From the NCBI GenBank assembly GCA_947498775.1, contig CANMLL010000012.1:1-64000 (forward strand): a DNA stretch of 64,000 nt, written 5' to 3'. The stretch comes from an uncultured Aquimarina sp. GTDB lineage: Bacteria > Bacteroidota > Bacteroidia > Flavobacteriales > Flavobacteriaceae. Made by a program: the position numbers and the translations under genes. The notes under the pieces were generated by a model. It searched no databases and was not told where the DNA came from. It saw only the letters and a program-made list of their open reading frames with translations. This document shows, piece by piece, positions 15,459 to 24,531 of the stretch (its first letter is position 1; every line of letters starts with the position of its first letter).

Positions 15459-18400
15459 ATGCTTGCCACAGACAAAGAAATCATCCGCCAACTCAAAGAA
15501 GAAAAACAGTTTAAGGAAACCCTGCTGGGCATTAGCGAGGCGGTAGCACAAATACAGGACAGAAAAGAACTGTTGAAAACCATTCTTGATGGTGTAAAAC
15601 CCATTTTTGGCTTTTACGATGTAGGATTGTTCGTTTTTGATGGTAAGGGAAATATTAGCGATTGGGCAACTGTGATGCCCGAAATTTCGGAATCGGAAGT
15701 CAACAGAAAGATACATCAATCCGGAATCGAAAAAGTTAGCTTCCGTGATTCTGCTTTGGAAGCTATTTATAAGCAAGTCAATGAAAGACCCATCATATTT
15801 CCATATTCAGAAGAATTTTTTAAACGCTTTCCAGATGACTATCAATGGGACACTTTAAAAGAACTTGGCTATCAAGAATCATTATTTTCAAAATTGACAA
15901 CTGGCGGTAAAACTTTAGGAATGCTATCGTTTAACTCAACTGAGCCAGGCTTCTTTCAAGAATCCCAATTCCCCCTCTTCCAGGCCATTGCCGACCAGTT
16001 GGCCGTGGCGGTGAGCAACGTACTTGCCAATGAAGCGCTCATCGAAGAAAAACAGCTCACCGAAAAGCTGCTGGGCATCAGTGAGGCAGTGGCTACTATT
16101 AAAAATAGAAGAGAACTTTTTGATATTATTTTTGAGCGTATAAACAATGTGATACCGGTTGATGATGTTGCAATCGTCATTTTCAATGAAGACCGAACAC
16201 TTTGGAGAGATTTAAGTGTTTCACCCGACTTCTCGGGCACACATTTCAACACACGACTCAACAAACTTGGCTATGACAAATGGCATGCCATGGACTCGCT
16301 TACCAAAAAGATGATGGACAATACAGGCATCCTCACCGATGAAGATTATTTTAAACATGAGGACTTTGCTTTTGTTGAAATTTTGAAAGAAACGGGACTC
16401 AAAGAATTTATGTACACCCCATTAAAGACCGGGAACAACATCTTTGGTTTTCTTGTTTTAGACGCCAAAAAACACGGTACTTATTCTAAAATAGACTTCC
16501 CCCTCTTCCAGGCCATAGCCGACCAACTTGCCGTAGCCGTGAGCAATGTACTGGCCAATGAAGCGCTCATAGAAGAAAAACAGCTCACAGAAAAACTGCT
16601 GGGCATCAGTGAAGCTTTGGTGAACGTAAGCCACCGTGACCAGCTCTTTCAGATCATCACCGAAAAAATTGGAAAGCTACTTCCGATGGACGACCTGGCC
16701 ATCGTCATCTTAAATGAGGACAAGACCCAGTGGAAAGACATCAGTATTGAAAGGGAACTCAGCCCTGAAAAAATTCACGGACAATTGGTTACAGCAGGTT
16801 TTGACGGTTGGTTTGACACTAATAGTCTGGTCGAAAAATTGATTTCCACCACCGAAATAATGACCATAGATGATTATAGGGCATATAAAGACTTTCCAGT
16901 AGCATTTTTAAATATTCTAGAACAGGATGGCCTGTTAGAGTATATGCATACCCCGTTACGAATAGCGAACGAGCCCTTTGGTTTTTTGGTATTTGATTCC
17001 AAAACAACCGGCACCTATTCCGAAAAAGACTTCCCCCTCTTCCAGGCCATTGCAGACCAGTTGGCCGTGGCGGTGAGCAACGTACTGGCCAATGAGGCGC
17101 TCATCGAAGAAAAACAGTTTAAGGAAACTTTGCTCATTATAAGTGAAGCCGTAGCAAGCATTAAAGATAGAAAAGAGTTGTTTGAAGTTATCTTCGAACG
17201 AATTAAGCCAATCTTCAATTTTTATGATATTGGCCTTTTTGTCTTGAACGATTCTGAAAAAAAGCTTTATGACTGGTCGGTTCGATACGGTCTTACACTT
17301 GATTCAGAAGGTACCGAAGCAATGACGGAAGATGCAGAGAGTTACGCTGAACTTGATGTGTCAGAGGGGTCCTTCCTAGAATGGGTATTAACAACAGGTG
17401 AAACAGGCTGTTATGTGATTAATCTGTCCGAGCGGGCACAAACCTTCCCCATATTTGAGCAAACAAAACTTATACTGGATTATGGTTATCAAGACTGCTT
17501 AATAAGTCTACTAAAAAACCAAGGAAAAACCATTGGCTTTTTGTGTCTTAATTCCCTTGAAAAAGACTTTTTCCTCAAAGAACAGTTCCCCCTCTTCCAG
17601 GCCATAGCCGACCAGTTGGCCGTGGCGGTAAGCAACGTACTGGCTAATGAAGCGCTCATCACCGAAAAGAAAAAGACCGAAGACCTTCTGGCCGTCACCG
17701 AGAGCATTGCCAACATCACCTCTGGCCCAGAGCTGATACGTGCCATCTTTAAAAAATTACACAGGGTGTTCCCCTTCGATGAAATAGGGCTCTTTCATTT
17801 AGACTTTGAAAATGAGCGGGAACGCGACCTTACGGTATATAACGATTACAATCTAGGAAGCCCTGATACAAAACATAACGCAAACGGACTGTTGGAATGG
17901 ATGCCCATCAGGCAATGTACCACCTACCTATCGGAATCATTGATAATTGAAGGCACCGAGATTTATGAACAGCTGCACCACCCGCCATTCAAAGACCCGA
18001 AAAACCGCATATTTAAACAAATCATTGCCGGTCCGCTAAAGCAGGGCGACCAGATTATAGGTATGCTCTGCTTTTGGAGTAAAAAAGAAAATGCCTTTAA
18101 CGGGCAGCAATCACTTTTTAAGTCCATCAGCGACCAAGTGGGCGTGGCATTGAGCAATATCATTGCCAATGAAAACATTGAACAACGCGAACGCGAAAAA
18201 GCCTTGCAGTTACAGCTTACCAGCGCTCTCGATACCCATACCGGTTGGCACCAGAACTTTAAACAGCTTATTGAACCTATGCAGAGGCATCTTGACGCCA
18301 CATTGGTCATCGTAACATTACGGCCCGACAACGGTCAAACGCACGACATAGCCCTTCAAAGAATAGCTGCCAATGAGTACCGGTACTGGCAGATGAATGA

Positions 18401-19778
18401 ATTTAATGATTTTATAAAGCTTACCAAAAGTGAATACCAAAGTGACAAAGACAAAACGATTACGGGTTCTTTGAGTGTAGGCGAAGATTTTGAAGAAATC
18501 ATAAAGAAACATAACATGCTCAGAAAGACGGCAAAGACATTTAAACTAAAAAGTATGCTTTACCTTCCCCTGCAATTGACTGCCCCTGGTAGCTTTGACC
18601 TCACATTTTTCAGCCCACATGAAAACGGATACTCACCTCAGGACGAAGATTTACTGAATGCGATTAAGCCATCGCTAGAGTTGGCTTTGGAGCGCCTTAT
18701 GGCATTTGAAGAGATAGAACACCTCAATAAGCAATTAAAACTTGAAAAGGAATATCTGGAAGAAGAGGTAGCTGAAACCTTCAACTTTGGTGACATCATT
18801 GGAGAAAGTGATGCCATGCAAAAGGTGTATCAGCAAATTGAAGAAGTAGCCGGAATGGATACCACTGTTTTCATACAGGGAGAAACTGGTACGGGCAAAG
18901 AACTCGTCGCTCGGGCCATTCATAAGAACTCGCCCAGAAAAGACAATATTCTGGTCAAGGTCAACTGTGCTGCGATACCTAAAGAGTTGGTAGAGAGTGA
19001 ACTTTTCGGTCATGAGAAAGGGGCTTTTACAGGAGCACTTAAAGCGAGGGTCGGTAAGTTTGAACTCGCCCATAAGGGCACCATCTTTTTAGATGAAGTC
19101 GGTGAGCTGCCCCTAGATTTGCAAGCTAAATTACTAAGGGTACTGCAAGAAAAAGAAGTAGAACGCCTTGGGGGCAATAAACCCCTTAAGATAGACTTTA
19201 GGTTGATTGCAGCTACCAATAGAGACCTACAGCAAGCGGTAGCGGACGGCGATTTCAGAACCGACCTGTTTTACAGATTGTTCATCTACCCCATACAGCT
19301 ACCACCTCTTAAACAACGCGGAACCGATGTTATTGCCATTGCCGAACATTTTGCCCGTACCTCGGCAAAGAGGTCAGGCCTGAACTACCATGGTTTTACC
19401 GATGCCGCTAAAGAGCTCATGTTAAGTTACCCATGGCCCGGCAATGTACGTGAATTGGAAAATGTGTTACAGCAAGAACTGGTAAAAAACAAAAAAACGG
19501 CCTTGGAATTACTGACCATTTCTGCGGCTTCGCCCTTTACGGTACTAAAAGACAGCGATTATGAAAAACATCTGGTGGATGTGTTGGAGCTTCCCGATGA
19601 TTTTACCCTTAGCGACATTGACGAAAAAAAGTTGGAATTCGAACGACAACTGCTGCTTAAAGTATTGGAGCAAACCAAATGGAGGGTTAGTGGTCGACAC
19701 GGTGCAGCAGCATTATTGGATGTAAAGGCCGTAACCTTGGAGTACCGTATGAGAAAACTGGGTATCAACAGAACTTAG
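15459..19778 (+). CDS. Multi-GAF sigma-54-dependent transcriptional activator
   Basis: A very large (1,439 aa) bacterial enhancer-binding protein. Five GAF domains occupy about 15-915, each closed by a near-identical segment PLFQAIADQLAVAVSNVLAN (a divergent version closes the fifth), and a sixth GAF-like region covers about 925-1095. The AAA+ domain follows (about 1112-1350): Walker A GETGTGKE near 1141, the sigma-54 contact loop GAFTGA near 1188, and Walker B GTIFLDE near 1207. A Fis-like HTH ends the protein. GAF domains bind small molecules or haem, so the protein likely integrates several signals. The ATG at 15459 is preferred over an in-frame TTG at 15450. It is expressed divergently from the AraC gene. 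No clear -24/-12 promoter was found in the window, so its targets are open. Confidence 0.93.
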   Translation: MLATDKEIIRQLKEEKQFKETLLGISEAVAQIQDRKELLKTILDGVKPIFGFYDVGLFVFDGKGNISDWATVMPEISESEVNRKIHQSGIEKVSFRDSALEAIYKQVNERPIIFPYSEEFFKRFPDDYQWDTLKELGYQESLFSKLTTGGKTLGMLSFNSTEPGFFQESQFPLFQAIADQLAVAVSNVLANEALIEEKQLTEKLLGISEAVATIKNRRELFDIIFERINNVIPVDDVAIVIFNEDRTLWRDLSVSPDFSGTHFNTRLNKLGYDKWHAMDSLTKKMMDNTGILTDEDYFKHEDFAFVEILKETGLKEFMYTPLKTGNNIFGFLVLDAKKHGTYSKIDFPLFQAIADQLAVAVSNVLANEALIEEKQLTEKLLGISEALVNVSHRDQLFQIITEKIGKLLPMDDLAIVILNEDKTQWKDISIERELSPEKIHGQLVTAGFDGWFDTNSLVEKLISTTEIMTIDDYRAYKDFPVAFLNILEQDGLLEYMHTPLRIANEPFGFLVFDSKTTGTYSEKDFPLFQAIADQLAVAVSNVLANEALIEEKQFKETLLIISEAVASIKDRKELFEVIFERIKPIFNFYDIGLFVLNDSEKKLYDWSVRYGLTLDSEGTEAMTEDAESYAELDVSEGSFLEWVLTTGETGCYVINLSERAQTFPIFEQTKLILDYGYQDCLISLLKNQGKTIGFLCLNSLEKDFFLKEQFPLFQAIADQLAVAVSNVLANEALITEKKKTEDLLAVTESIANITSGPELIRAIFKKLHRVFPFDEIGLFHLDFENERERDLTVYNDYNLGSPDTKHNANGLLEWMPIRQCTTYLSESLIIEGTEIYEQLHHPPFKDPKNRIFKQIIAGPLKQGDQIIGMLCFWSKKENAFNGQQSLFKSISDQVGVALSNIIANENIEQREREKALQLQLTSALDTHTGWHQNFKQLIEPMQRHLDATLVIVTLRPDNGQTHDIALQRIAANEYRYWQMNEFNDFIKLTKSEYQSDKDKTITGSLSVGEDFEEIIKKHNMLRKTAKTFKLKSMLYLPLQLTAPGSFDLTFFSPHENGYSPQDEDLLNAIKPSLELALERLMAFEEIEHLNKQLKLEKEYLEEEVAETFNFGDIIGESDAMQKVYQQIEEVAGMDTTVFIQGETGTGKELVARAIHKNSPRKDNILVKVNCAAIPKELVESELFGHEKGAFTGALKARVGKFELAHKGTIFLDEVGELPLDLQAKLLRVLQEKEVERLGGNKPLKIDFRLIAATNRDLQQAVADGDFRTDLFYRLFIYPIQLPPLKQRGTDVIAIAEHFARTSAKRSGLNYHGFTDAAKELMLSYPWPGNVRELENVLQQELVKNKKTALELLTISAASPFTVLKDSDYEKHLVDVLELPDDFTLSDIDEKKLEFERQLLLKVLEQTKWRVSGRHGAAALLDVKAVTLEYRMRKLGINRT
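15969..17672 (+). repeat. Four 87-bp near-identical intragenic repeats
   Basis: Blocks starting at 15969, 16497, 17031 and 17586 share an 87-bp sequence that begins TTCCCCCTCTTCCAGGCCAT. Copies 1 and 3 differ at only three positions by eye. The periods are 528, 534 and 555 bp, all multiples of three, so recombination between them would remove or add whole GAF modules in frame. Confidence 0.85.
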
Positions 19779-19935
19779 AATATTTCCCTTCTTAAAAACG
19801 CTGCGGTAAGCCTTCGAAACTGCATACACACCTTTATACCAATACCATCTTTTTAGAAAAGCGCAGTAGATACCCTGCGAATATCCTGATTTCCTACCCC
19901 ACATTTTTTACCACATACAGTATTTTTTAGAAAAG

Positions 19936-19991
19936 TACCATCCTTGGTTTGATTTCTACCAAGTATAAGATGTATCTCAATGGTAATTTTG
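19936..19991 (+). promoter_or_regulatory. 21/27-type operator-promoter, site 3
   Basis: TACCA at 19936 and 19957 (21 bp), then TAATTTTG at 19984-19991 (27 bp further). It drives the 20008-25431 operon, including the AraC gene at its end. Confidence 0.75.
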
Positions 19992-20007
19992 TTCAAAAGT
20001 TAAAGTA

Positions 20008-20112
20008 ATGGAACCACAAGCACAGTCAAATTGCGAATCAATCTCTTGGATAGACTGTCTTAATGAAGACAATCAAGGTAATGGATATCAAAACCTGAAA
20101 ATAATTGTATAA
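20008..20112 (+). CDS. Leader mini-ORF, 34 aa
   Basis: A short ORF starting 16 bp after the -7 box of promoter site 3 and ending 10 bp before the VOC gene, so it is the first ORF of the operon transcript. The peptide begins MEPQAQSNCES and has two Cys. It resembles no family I know, though SNCES also occurs near the start of the 84-aa protein at 37220, which likewise is the first ORF after such a promoter. It may be a regulatory leader peptide or just spacing. Confidence 0.4.
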   Translation: MEPQAQSNCESISWIDCLNEDNQGNGYQNLKIIV

Positions 20113-20122
20113 CAGTATAACA

Positions 20123-20605
20123 ATGAAAGTCATCATAACTCAATTTTTAATCCTTCTTACAATGGCAGTAAACGCACAAGAACTCACATTTACACCACAG
20201 CAATTGGTGGTGATGGTGCCCGATGTAGATGTCACCGCAGACTGGTATGTTACCAAGCTTGACTTCACTTTGGGAAAAGCATTTGATGTACCTGAAAAAG
20301 GACTTAACGGCAGACTTGTTCGTAAAGATGATTTTGAAATTATGTTTATGAAATCAAAGCAGATGCAACCACTACCTGAATATCGAAAAACTTCTTTTGA
20401 AGATTTGGCCGTTGCAGGCGTGAAGCGTATAGCATTTAAGGTGAACGACCTAAAAGTTTTTGCCGAAGAACTTAAAAAGCGGGATGTCACTTTTGATGTG
20501 CCTGTGGTCTTGTTTGAAGACAAAAAAACAGGCGTCAAATTCCTCTGGTGCATCATTAAGGACAACAACGAGAACCTAATAGAATTTATGGAAATTTTAA
20601 ACTAA
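20123..20605 (+). CDS. Exported VOC-family protein
   Basis: A 160-residue protein with a signal peptide (about 1-18, ending VNAQ) and one VOC module, with a WYVTKLDF segment corresponding to the WY-x-x-x-LGF helix, followed by the second beta-alpha-beta unit near 100-155. The ATG at 20123 gives the signal peptide; an upstream in-frame TTG is less likely. It is the first large gene of a tightly packed operon (gaps of 6-23 bp) down to 25431. Its likely function is isomerisation or binding of a small reactive compound in the periplasm; the substrate is unknown. Confidence 0.7.
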   Translation: MKVIITQFLILLTMAVNAQELTFTPQQLVVMVPDVDVTADWYVTKLDFTLGKAFDVPEKGLNGRLVRKDDFEIMFMKSKQMQPLPEYRKTSFEDLAVAGVKRIAFKVNDLKVFAEELKKRDVTFDVPVVLFEDKKTGVKFLWCIIKDNNENLIEFMEILN

Positions 20606-20611
20606 GAAAAA

Positions 20612-21163
20612 ATGAAATCGAAGATTCACGAATACCAAAACAAATATGTAGCAATGAGTAAAAGAATAAAAACAGCGACGTACAGCGTCATCGTAGTATT
20701 GGTTTTTGCAGTAGCATTATCAAGTTTTTCCCTCAAGGAAAATAACAACAAAGATGTCATAGCCTTGATTACAAAAAAAGTACAGGACTATAAATTATGG
20801 AGTGTGGATGCCAAACCCTACAAACTCTCTAAAATAGACCATATCTATAGTAAAGATGAAGAATTGTTGGCCTACGACCTGATGTCACCTGAAACTACGG
20901 TTATAAAAGGGTGGACAGATTATGAAAAAGTCTGGAGCAAGGCAATGCAACAATTTGATAGTTGGGAAGTAAAGACCATTGACGGATTGGAAGTCAAGGC
21001 CACGGATAATCTGGCCACAAGTACATTTACCTTTTCAGGCGAAGGCACATTAGTGTCCGGTGAACCCATCAAGGGAGAATGGCACGTAACGCTTATTTGG
21101 AAGGAGAAACCCGATGGTTGGAAAATTGTTCACGAGCATATTTCCGGACCAGTTAGAAGATAA
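20612..21163 (+). CDS. SnoaL/DUF4440-like exported protein
   Basis: A 183-residue protein with a hydrophobic N-terminal segment (about 23-42) acting as signal or anchor. It is followed by an NTF2-like domain with the family's typical pattern of D-Y-K-L-W-S-V-D near the start, a central Y-E-K-V-W helix and the ending W-K-I-V-H-E-H. NTF2-like proteins bind or isomerise small hydrophobic molecules, often polyketide- or steroid-like compounds. It is the second gene of the operon and the second exported small-molecule-binding fold in it. Confidence 0.7.
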   Translation: MKSKIHEYQNKYVAMSKRIKTATYSVIVVLVFAVALSSFSLKENNNKDVIALITKKVQDYKLWSVDAKPYKLSKIDHIYSKDEELLAYDLMSPETTVIKGWTDYEKVWSKAMQQFDSWEVKTIDGLEVKATDNLATSTFTFSGEGTLVSGEPIKGEWHVTLIWKEKPDGWKIVHEHISGPVRR

Positions 21164-21173
21164 ATAAAACACT

Positions 21174-21689
21174 ATGGCAACCCTAAAACCCGGAGAAAAA
21201 TTTCCTCAAATTTCTTTGCCTACCGTAGAACAGGGACATTGGTTCTTGGACCAGGTAGCAATTGAGAACTTTTTGATAATCGTGGCATATAGAGGAAAAC
21301 ATTGCCCGATTTGCAGACGCTATTTACAAGGTCTGAATCAAATGATAAATGAATTCACGGAACGTAATATTGAAGTATTGATAGTGAGTTCCAATGACGA
21401 AGAACTGGCAAGACAAACCTTTGATGAGTGGCAAATTGATAACCTGAATGTGGCTTATGGCCTTTCTATTGAAACGGCAAGGTCTCTGGGTCTGTTCATT
21501 TCAAGTGGCATATCGGATAGTGAACCAGACTATTTTAGCGAACCAGGCATATTCATAATCGATAAAGACCACCGTTTATACGCCTCGTCCATACAGACGA
21601 TGCCATTTGCCAGACCGTCTTTTAAGGAAATACTTACGGCAATCGACTATGCCATTAACACCAATTACCCAGCACGCGGCGAAGCCTAA
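21174..21689 (+). CDS. Peroxiredoxin-like (AhpC/TSA) protein
   Basis: A 171-residue thioredoxin-fold protein without signal peptide. The active-site region reads GKHCPICRRY, with two Cys (near 45 and 48) where AhpC/TSA-like proteins carry the peroxidatic Cys. This CxxC form is found in peroxiredoxin-like proteins of the DUF899/AhpC-TSA_2 neighbourhood, so it may act on peroxides or as a thiol-disulfide oxidoreductase. The motif PGIFIIDKDH near 122 is also typical. Its place in the operon suggests an oxidative or electrophile stress role. Confidence 0.78.
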   Translation: MATLKPGEKFPQISLPTVEQGHWFLDQVAIENFLIIVAYRGKHCPICRRYLQGLNQMINEFTERNIEVLIVSSNDEELARQTFDEWQIDNLNVAYGLSIETARSLGLFISSGISDSEPDYFSEPGIFIIDKDHRLYASSIQTMPFARPSFKEILTAIDYAINTNYPARGEA

Positions 21690-21700
21690 AAACGAAACGT

Positions 21701-22714
21701 ATGAAAGCATATCAAATTAATACAATTGACGGTAAGCGAGCTTTGAGTCAGGTCACTTTAGAAAAACCGGTACCAAAAGACAATGAGGTTTTGGTAAATA
21801 TAAAGGCGGTCTCACTCAACTATAGGGATTTAGGTATCACTAGCGGAAGCATCTCATATCCTGGAGAAAAGTTACCGATGATTCCCCTTTGCGATGGCGC
21901 AGGAGAAATTGTAGAAATAGGCAAAGCGGTAAGCAATTTTAAAGTGGGCGACCGTGTAACTGCCAATTTTTTCCCGGAATGGACTTTTGGAGGATTCACC
22001 GCCAAAGAAAGTTACAGGTCTTTGGGAGGCAATATGGATGGAATGTTAGCCGAATATGTGGCCCTACCTGCAGAGGCCTGGGTAAAAATAAATAACAACC
22101 ACAGTTTTATTGAAGCAGCGACCTTGCCCTGCGCTGGGGTGACGGCTTATCAGGCGCTATTTGAGCGTGGTAATTTGTTGCAGGGCCAGACCGTACTTTG
22201 CCTCGGCACAGGAGGTGTTTCCATATTTGCCTTGCAAATGGCCAAAAAAGCAGGTGCAACGGTCATCATCACATCGAGTAGCGATGAAAAACTTCAGAAG
22301 GCGAAAGCCTTGGGTGCCGACCACTTGATTAATTATAAAAACAACCCAGAATGGTATAAGGAAGTAAAAAAATATACCAACGACCTCGGTGTTGACCATA
22401 TCATCGAAGTTGGTGGCCAAGGTACTTTGAGCCAATCCCTAAGGGCGGTAAAGCCTGGTGGCAAGATTCATCTTATCGGAGTGTTGGCAGAGCAACAGCA
22501 TACACCGCAGCTCGTTCAAGCTACGATGAAGGCCATTGATATTCACGGAATATATGTTGGGAGCAGTTATATGTTCAACCAACTCAATATATTTCTTCAA
22601 GGAAACGACATCCATCCTATAATCCATAAGACGTTTGGCTTTGAAAATGTAAAGGAAGCGTACCAAATGATGCAAGACGGCAGACATTTCGGAAAAATTG
22701 CCATAGAACTATAA
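21701..22714 (+). CDS. NAD(P)H-dependent MDR oxidoreductase (quinone-oxidoreductase-like)
   Basis: A 337-residue medium-chain dehydrogenase/reductase without catalytic-zinc ligands: the position of CGSD is replaced by LNYRDLG and that of GHE by LCDGAG. This is the pattern of zinc-free quinone oxidoreductase or alkenal reductase relatives. The nucleotide-binding motif is GTGGVS near 163. It would reduce quinones or activated double bonds with NAD(P)H in the cytoplasm, matching the Old Yellow Enzyme at 25915, which has the same promoter type. Confidence 0.85.
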   Translation: MKAYQINTIDGKRALSQVTLEKPVPKDNEVLVNIKAVSLNYRDLGITSGSISYPGEKLPMIPLCDGAGEIVEIGKAVSNFKVGDRVTANFFPEWTFGGFTAKESYRSLGGNMDGMLAEYVALPAEAWVKINNNHSFIEAATLPCAGVTAYQALFERGNLLQGQTVLCLGTGGVSIFALQMAKKAGATVIITSSSDEKLQKAKALGADHLINYKNNPEWYKEVKKYTNDLGVDHIIEVGGQGTLSQSLRAVKPGGKIHLIGVLAEQQHTPQLVQATMKAIDIHGIYVGSSYMFNQLNIFLQGNDIHPIIHKTFGFENVKEAYQMMQDGRHFGKIAIEL

Positions 22715-22724
22715 AACAGACGTT

Positions 22725-23537
22725 ATGAAATCCATCCTCGTACCCATCGATATATCTTACTTGAGCAAATGTTCATTGGAAATGGCATTGCAATTAAGTG
22801 AGCTTTCAGGGGCAGAACTGGAAATAATTGCTATAGTAAAAGATAAAGAGCTCGTTGAAGACCACAACACCCTGAAACAGATAGAGGCTGTGGTTGTCAA
22901 TGAAAAAACATCGCGTGCCAAACATCGGGTCGACGAGCTTCGGCAATTTCACGAGGAATTGGATATAGATATCAAAGTTCTCTTCGGGGAACCGGTAGAG
23001 GTACTTTCGCAAGAAGCGGAGAGAACAAATGCCGACCTTATTGTGATGGGCGGAGACCGATTCTCTGATGCAAACACAAATGCCAAAGAACTGCTTCATA
23101 ATAGTAACACCCCCATATTGATTTTAAAGTGCCGGTTGGACCAGCTCGAAAAATTTAAGGATATTGTGCTTTTGGCAGATGAAAAACCATTTTCGGAAGT
23201 CTTTGTAAAGGCCTTCATCGAATTCACAAGCCTCTTCCCAGAGATGACGGTGCATATCGCATACCAAGACCAAATGAATTTTGAATTGGTCGAAGCAAAT
23301 GAAGAAGCCATTAAAAAGGGCTTTTCAGAACAACCAAACTTGAAAGATGTCACGTCTGTTTTTATAGACGGAAACCAGCCCATCCAAAGCATTTATAATT
23401 ACAGTAAAAAATTTGGTTCGGTATTTATCGCAACCCATATCGGAGAGCTTGGTTTTTGGGGCCGGCTTTTTTCAAACGATAAAGAGGCAGCATTGATTAT
23501 GAACTCTGAATATCCAATTTGGACCTTTAAAAACTAA
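22725..23537 (+). CDS. Universal stress protein, tandem UspA domains
   Basis: A 270-residue protein with two Usp halves (about 1-140 and 145-270). The first begins KSILVPIDIS and has the late motif DLIVMGG, which belongs to the ATP-binding Usp group, although its usual G-x2-G-x9-G(S/T) is degenerate. The second half is more diverged. Usp proteins support survival under stress; no enzymatic reaction is implied. Fifth large gene of the operon, 10 bp after the MDR gene. Confidence 0.85.
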   Translation: MKSILVPIDISYLSKCSLEMALQLSELSGAELEIIAIVKDKELVEDHNTLKQIEAVVVNEKTSRAKHRVDELRQFHEELDIDIKVLFGEPVEVLSQEAERTNADLIVMGGDRFSDANTNAKELLHNSNTPILILKCRLDQLEKFKDIVLLADEKPFSEVFVKAFIEFTSLFPEMTVHIAYQDQMNFELVEANEEAIKKGFSEQPNLKDVTSVFIDGNQPIQSIYNYSKKFGSVFIATHIGELGFWGRLFSNDKEAALIMNSEYPIWTFKN

Positions 23538-23548
23538 TACTAAAAAAT

Positions 23549-24508
23549 ATGATAACCCGTAAAAATCTTGACCCCAAACTCATTATCTTCTATAGTTGGA
23601 AGAGCCTACTGTACTTTTTATTTATAGCAATAACCGTATATGTTCTCGACCAGTTCAGTTCGCTAAAAATGTCTCTTGAGATACCTTTTTATACGATAGC
23701 AGCTTTCAGTACAGCTTTATCCATATTTCTCGGTTTCAACAATAACCAGGCCTATGACCGCTGGTGGGAAGCCAGAAAAATATGGGGTCTCGCCGTAAAT
23801 TACAGTAGGGCTTGGGCACGACAGGTGACCACGTTGATTACGAGTGACGACCCCTCTGAGGCTAAAGAACTAAAAGCCTTTCAAGAACGCTTGGTATACA
23901 GGCACGCTGCATTTGTACACGCACTACGGGTATTTTTGAGAAAAAAGCACGATTATGCCCCAGACATTGCAGAATATAAAGAAGCAGAAAATGACTATGT
24001 AAGTACAAAGCCATTGCTGGGTGAGCACGAATTCAAAGTATTCTGCCAAATGGACAATCCGCCCAATTACTTGAACCAACTTCAGGGAGAAGATTTAAAA
24101 AGAGCTGCAAAAAAAGGATGGCTCACCGAATACCGTCACGTACAGATGGACCAAACCCTGGTAGAGTTCAACAACATTCAAGGGCGTGCGGAGCGTATCA
24201 AAAACACCCCGATGCCCAGACCCTATACCTACTTCTCTACGCTATTTGTTTTTATCCACGCAACCTTGTTACCTTTCGCATTTGTAAGTGAACTGGGTTG
24301 GGTAATGATTCCCGTATCCTTTATTATTTCATTTGTATTTCTCTGTCTGGACAGAATTGGGGAACGCACCGAAGACCCTTTTGAGAACAGAATAGACGAT
24401 ACACCTATGACCGCATTGAGCGAAACTATAGAACGAAATGTAAGGGAAATGTACGGAGAGCGTACCTTCCGGGAAAAAACAGAGTGGACAGAAGGCTATG
24501 TCTTTTAG
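23549..24508 (+). CDS. Bestrophin-like anion channel
   Basis: A 319-residue membrane protein of the bestrophin/YneE family, which forms pentameric anion (chloride) channels. Two hydrophobic N-terminal segments (about 18-60), the polar segment FLGFNNNQAYDRWWEAR that is the family signature, and a second hydrophobic pair (about 225-270) are present, and the C-terminal region ends with the conserved DPFENRIDDTPM. It lies inside the stress operon between Usp and AraC genes; its contribution there may be membrane-potential or ion balance, which is inference. Confidence 0.87.
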   Translation: MITRKNLDPKLIIFYSWKSLLYFLFIAITVYVLDQFSSLKMSLEIPFYTIAAFSTALSIFLGFNNNQAYDRWWEARKIWGLAVNYSRAWARQVTTLITSDDPSEAKELKAFQERLVYRHAAFVHALRVFLRKKHDYAPDIAEYKEAENDYVSTKPLLGEHEFKVFCQMDNPPNYLNQLQGEDLKRAAKKGWLTEYRHVQMDQTLVEFNNIQGRAERIKNTPMPRPYTYFSTLFVFIHATLLPFAFVSELGWVMIPVSFIISFVFLCLDRIGERTEDPFENRIDDTPMTALSETIERNVREMYGERTFREKTEWTEGYVF

Positions 24509-24531
24509 TACATTAAAACCGTTTATCAAAT

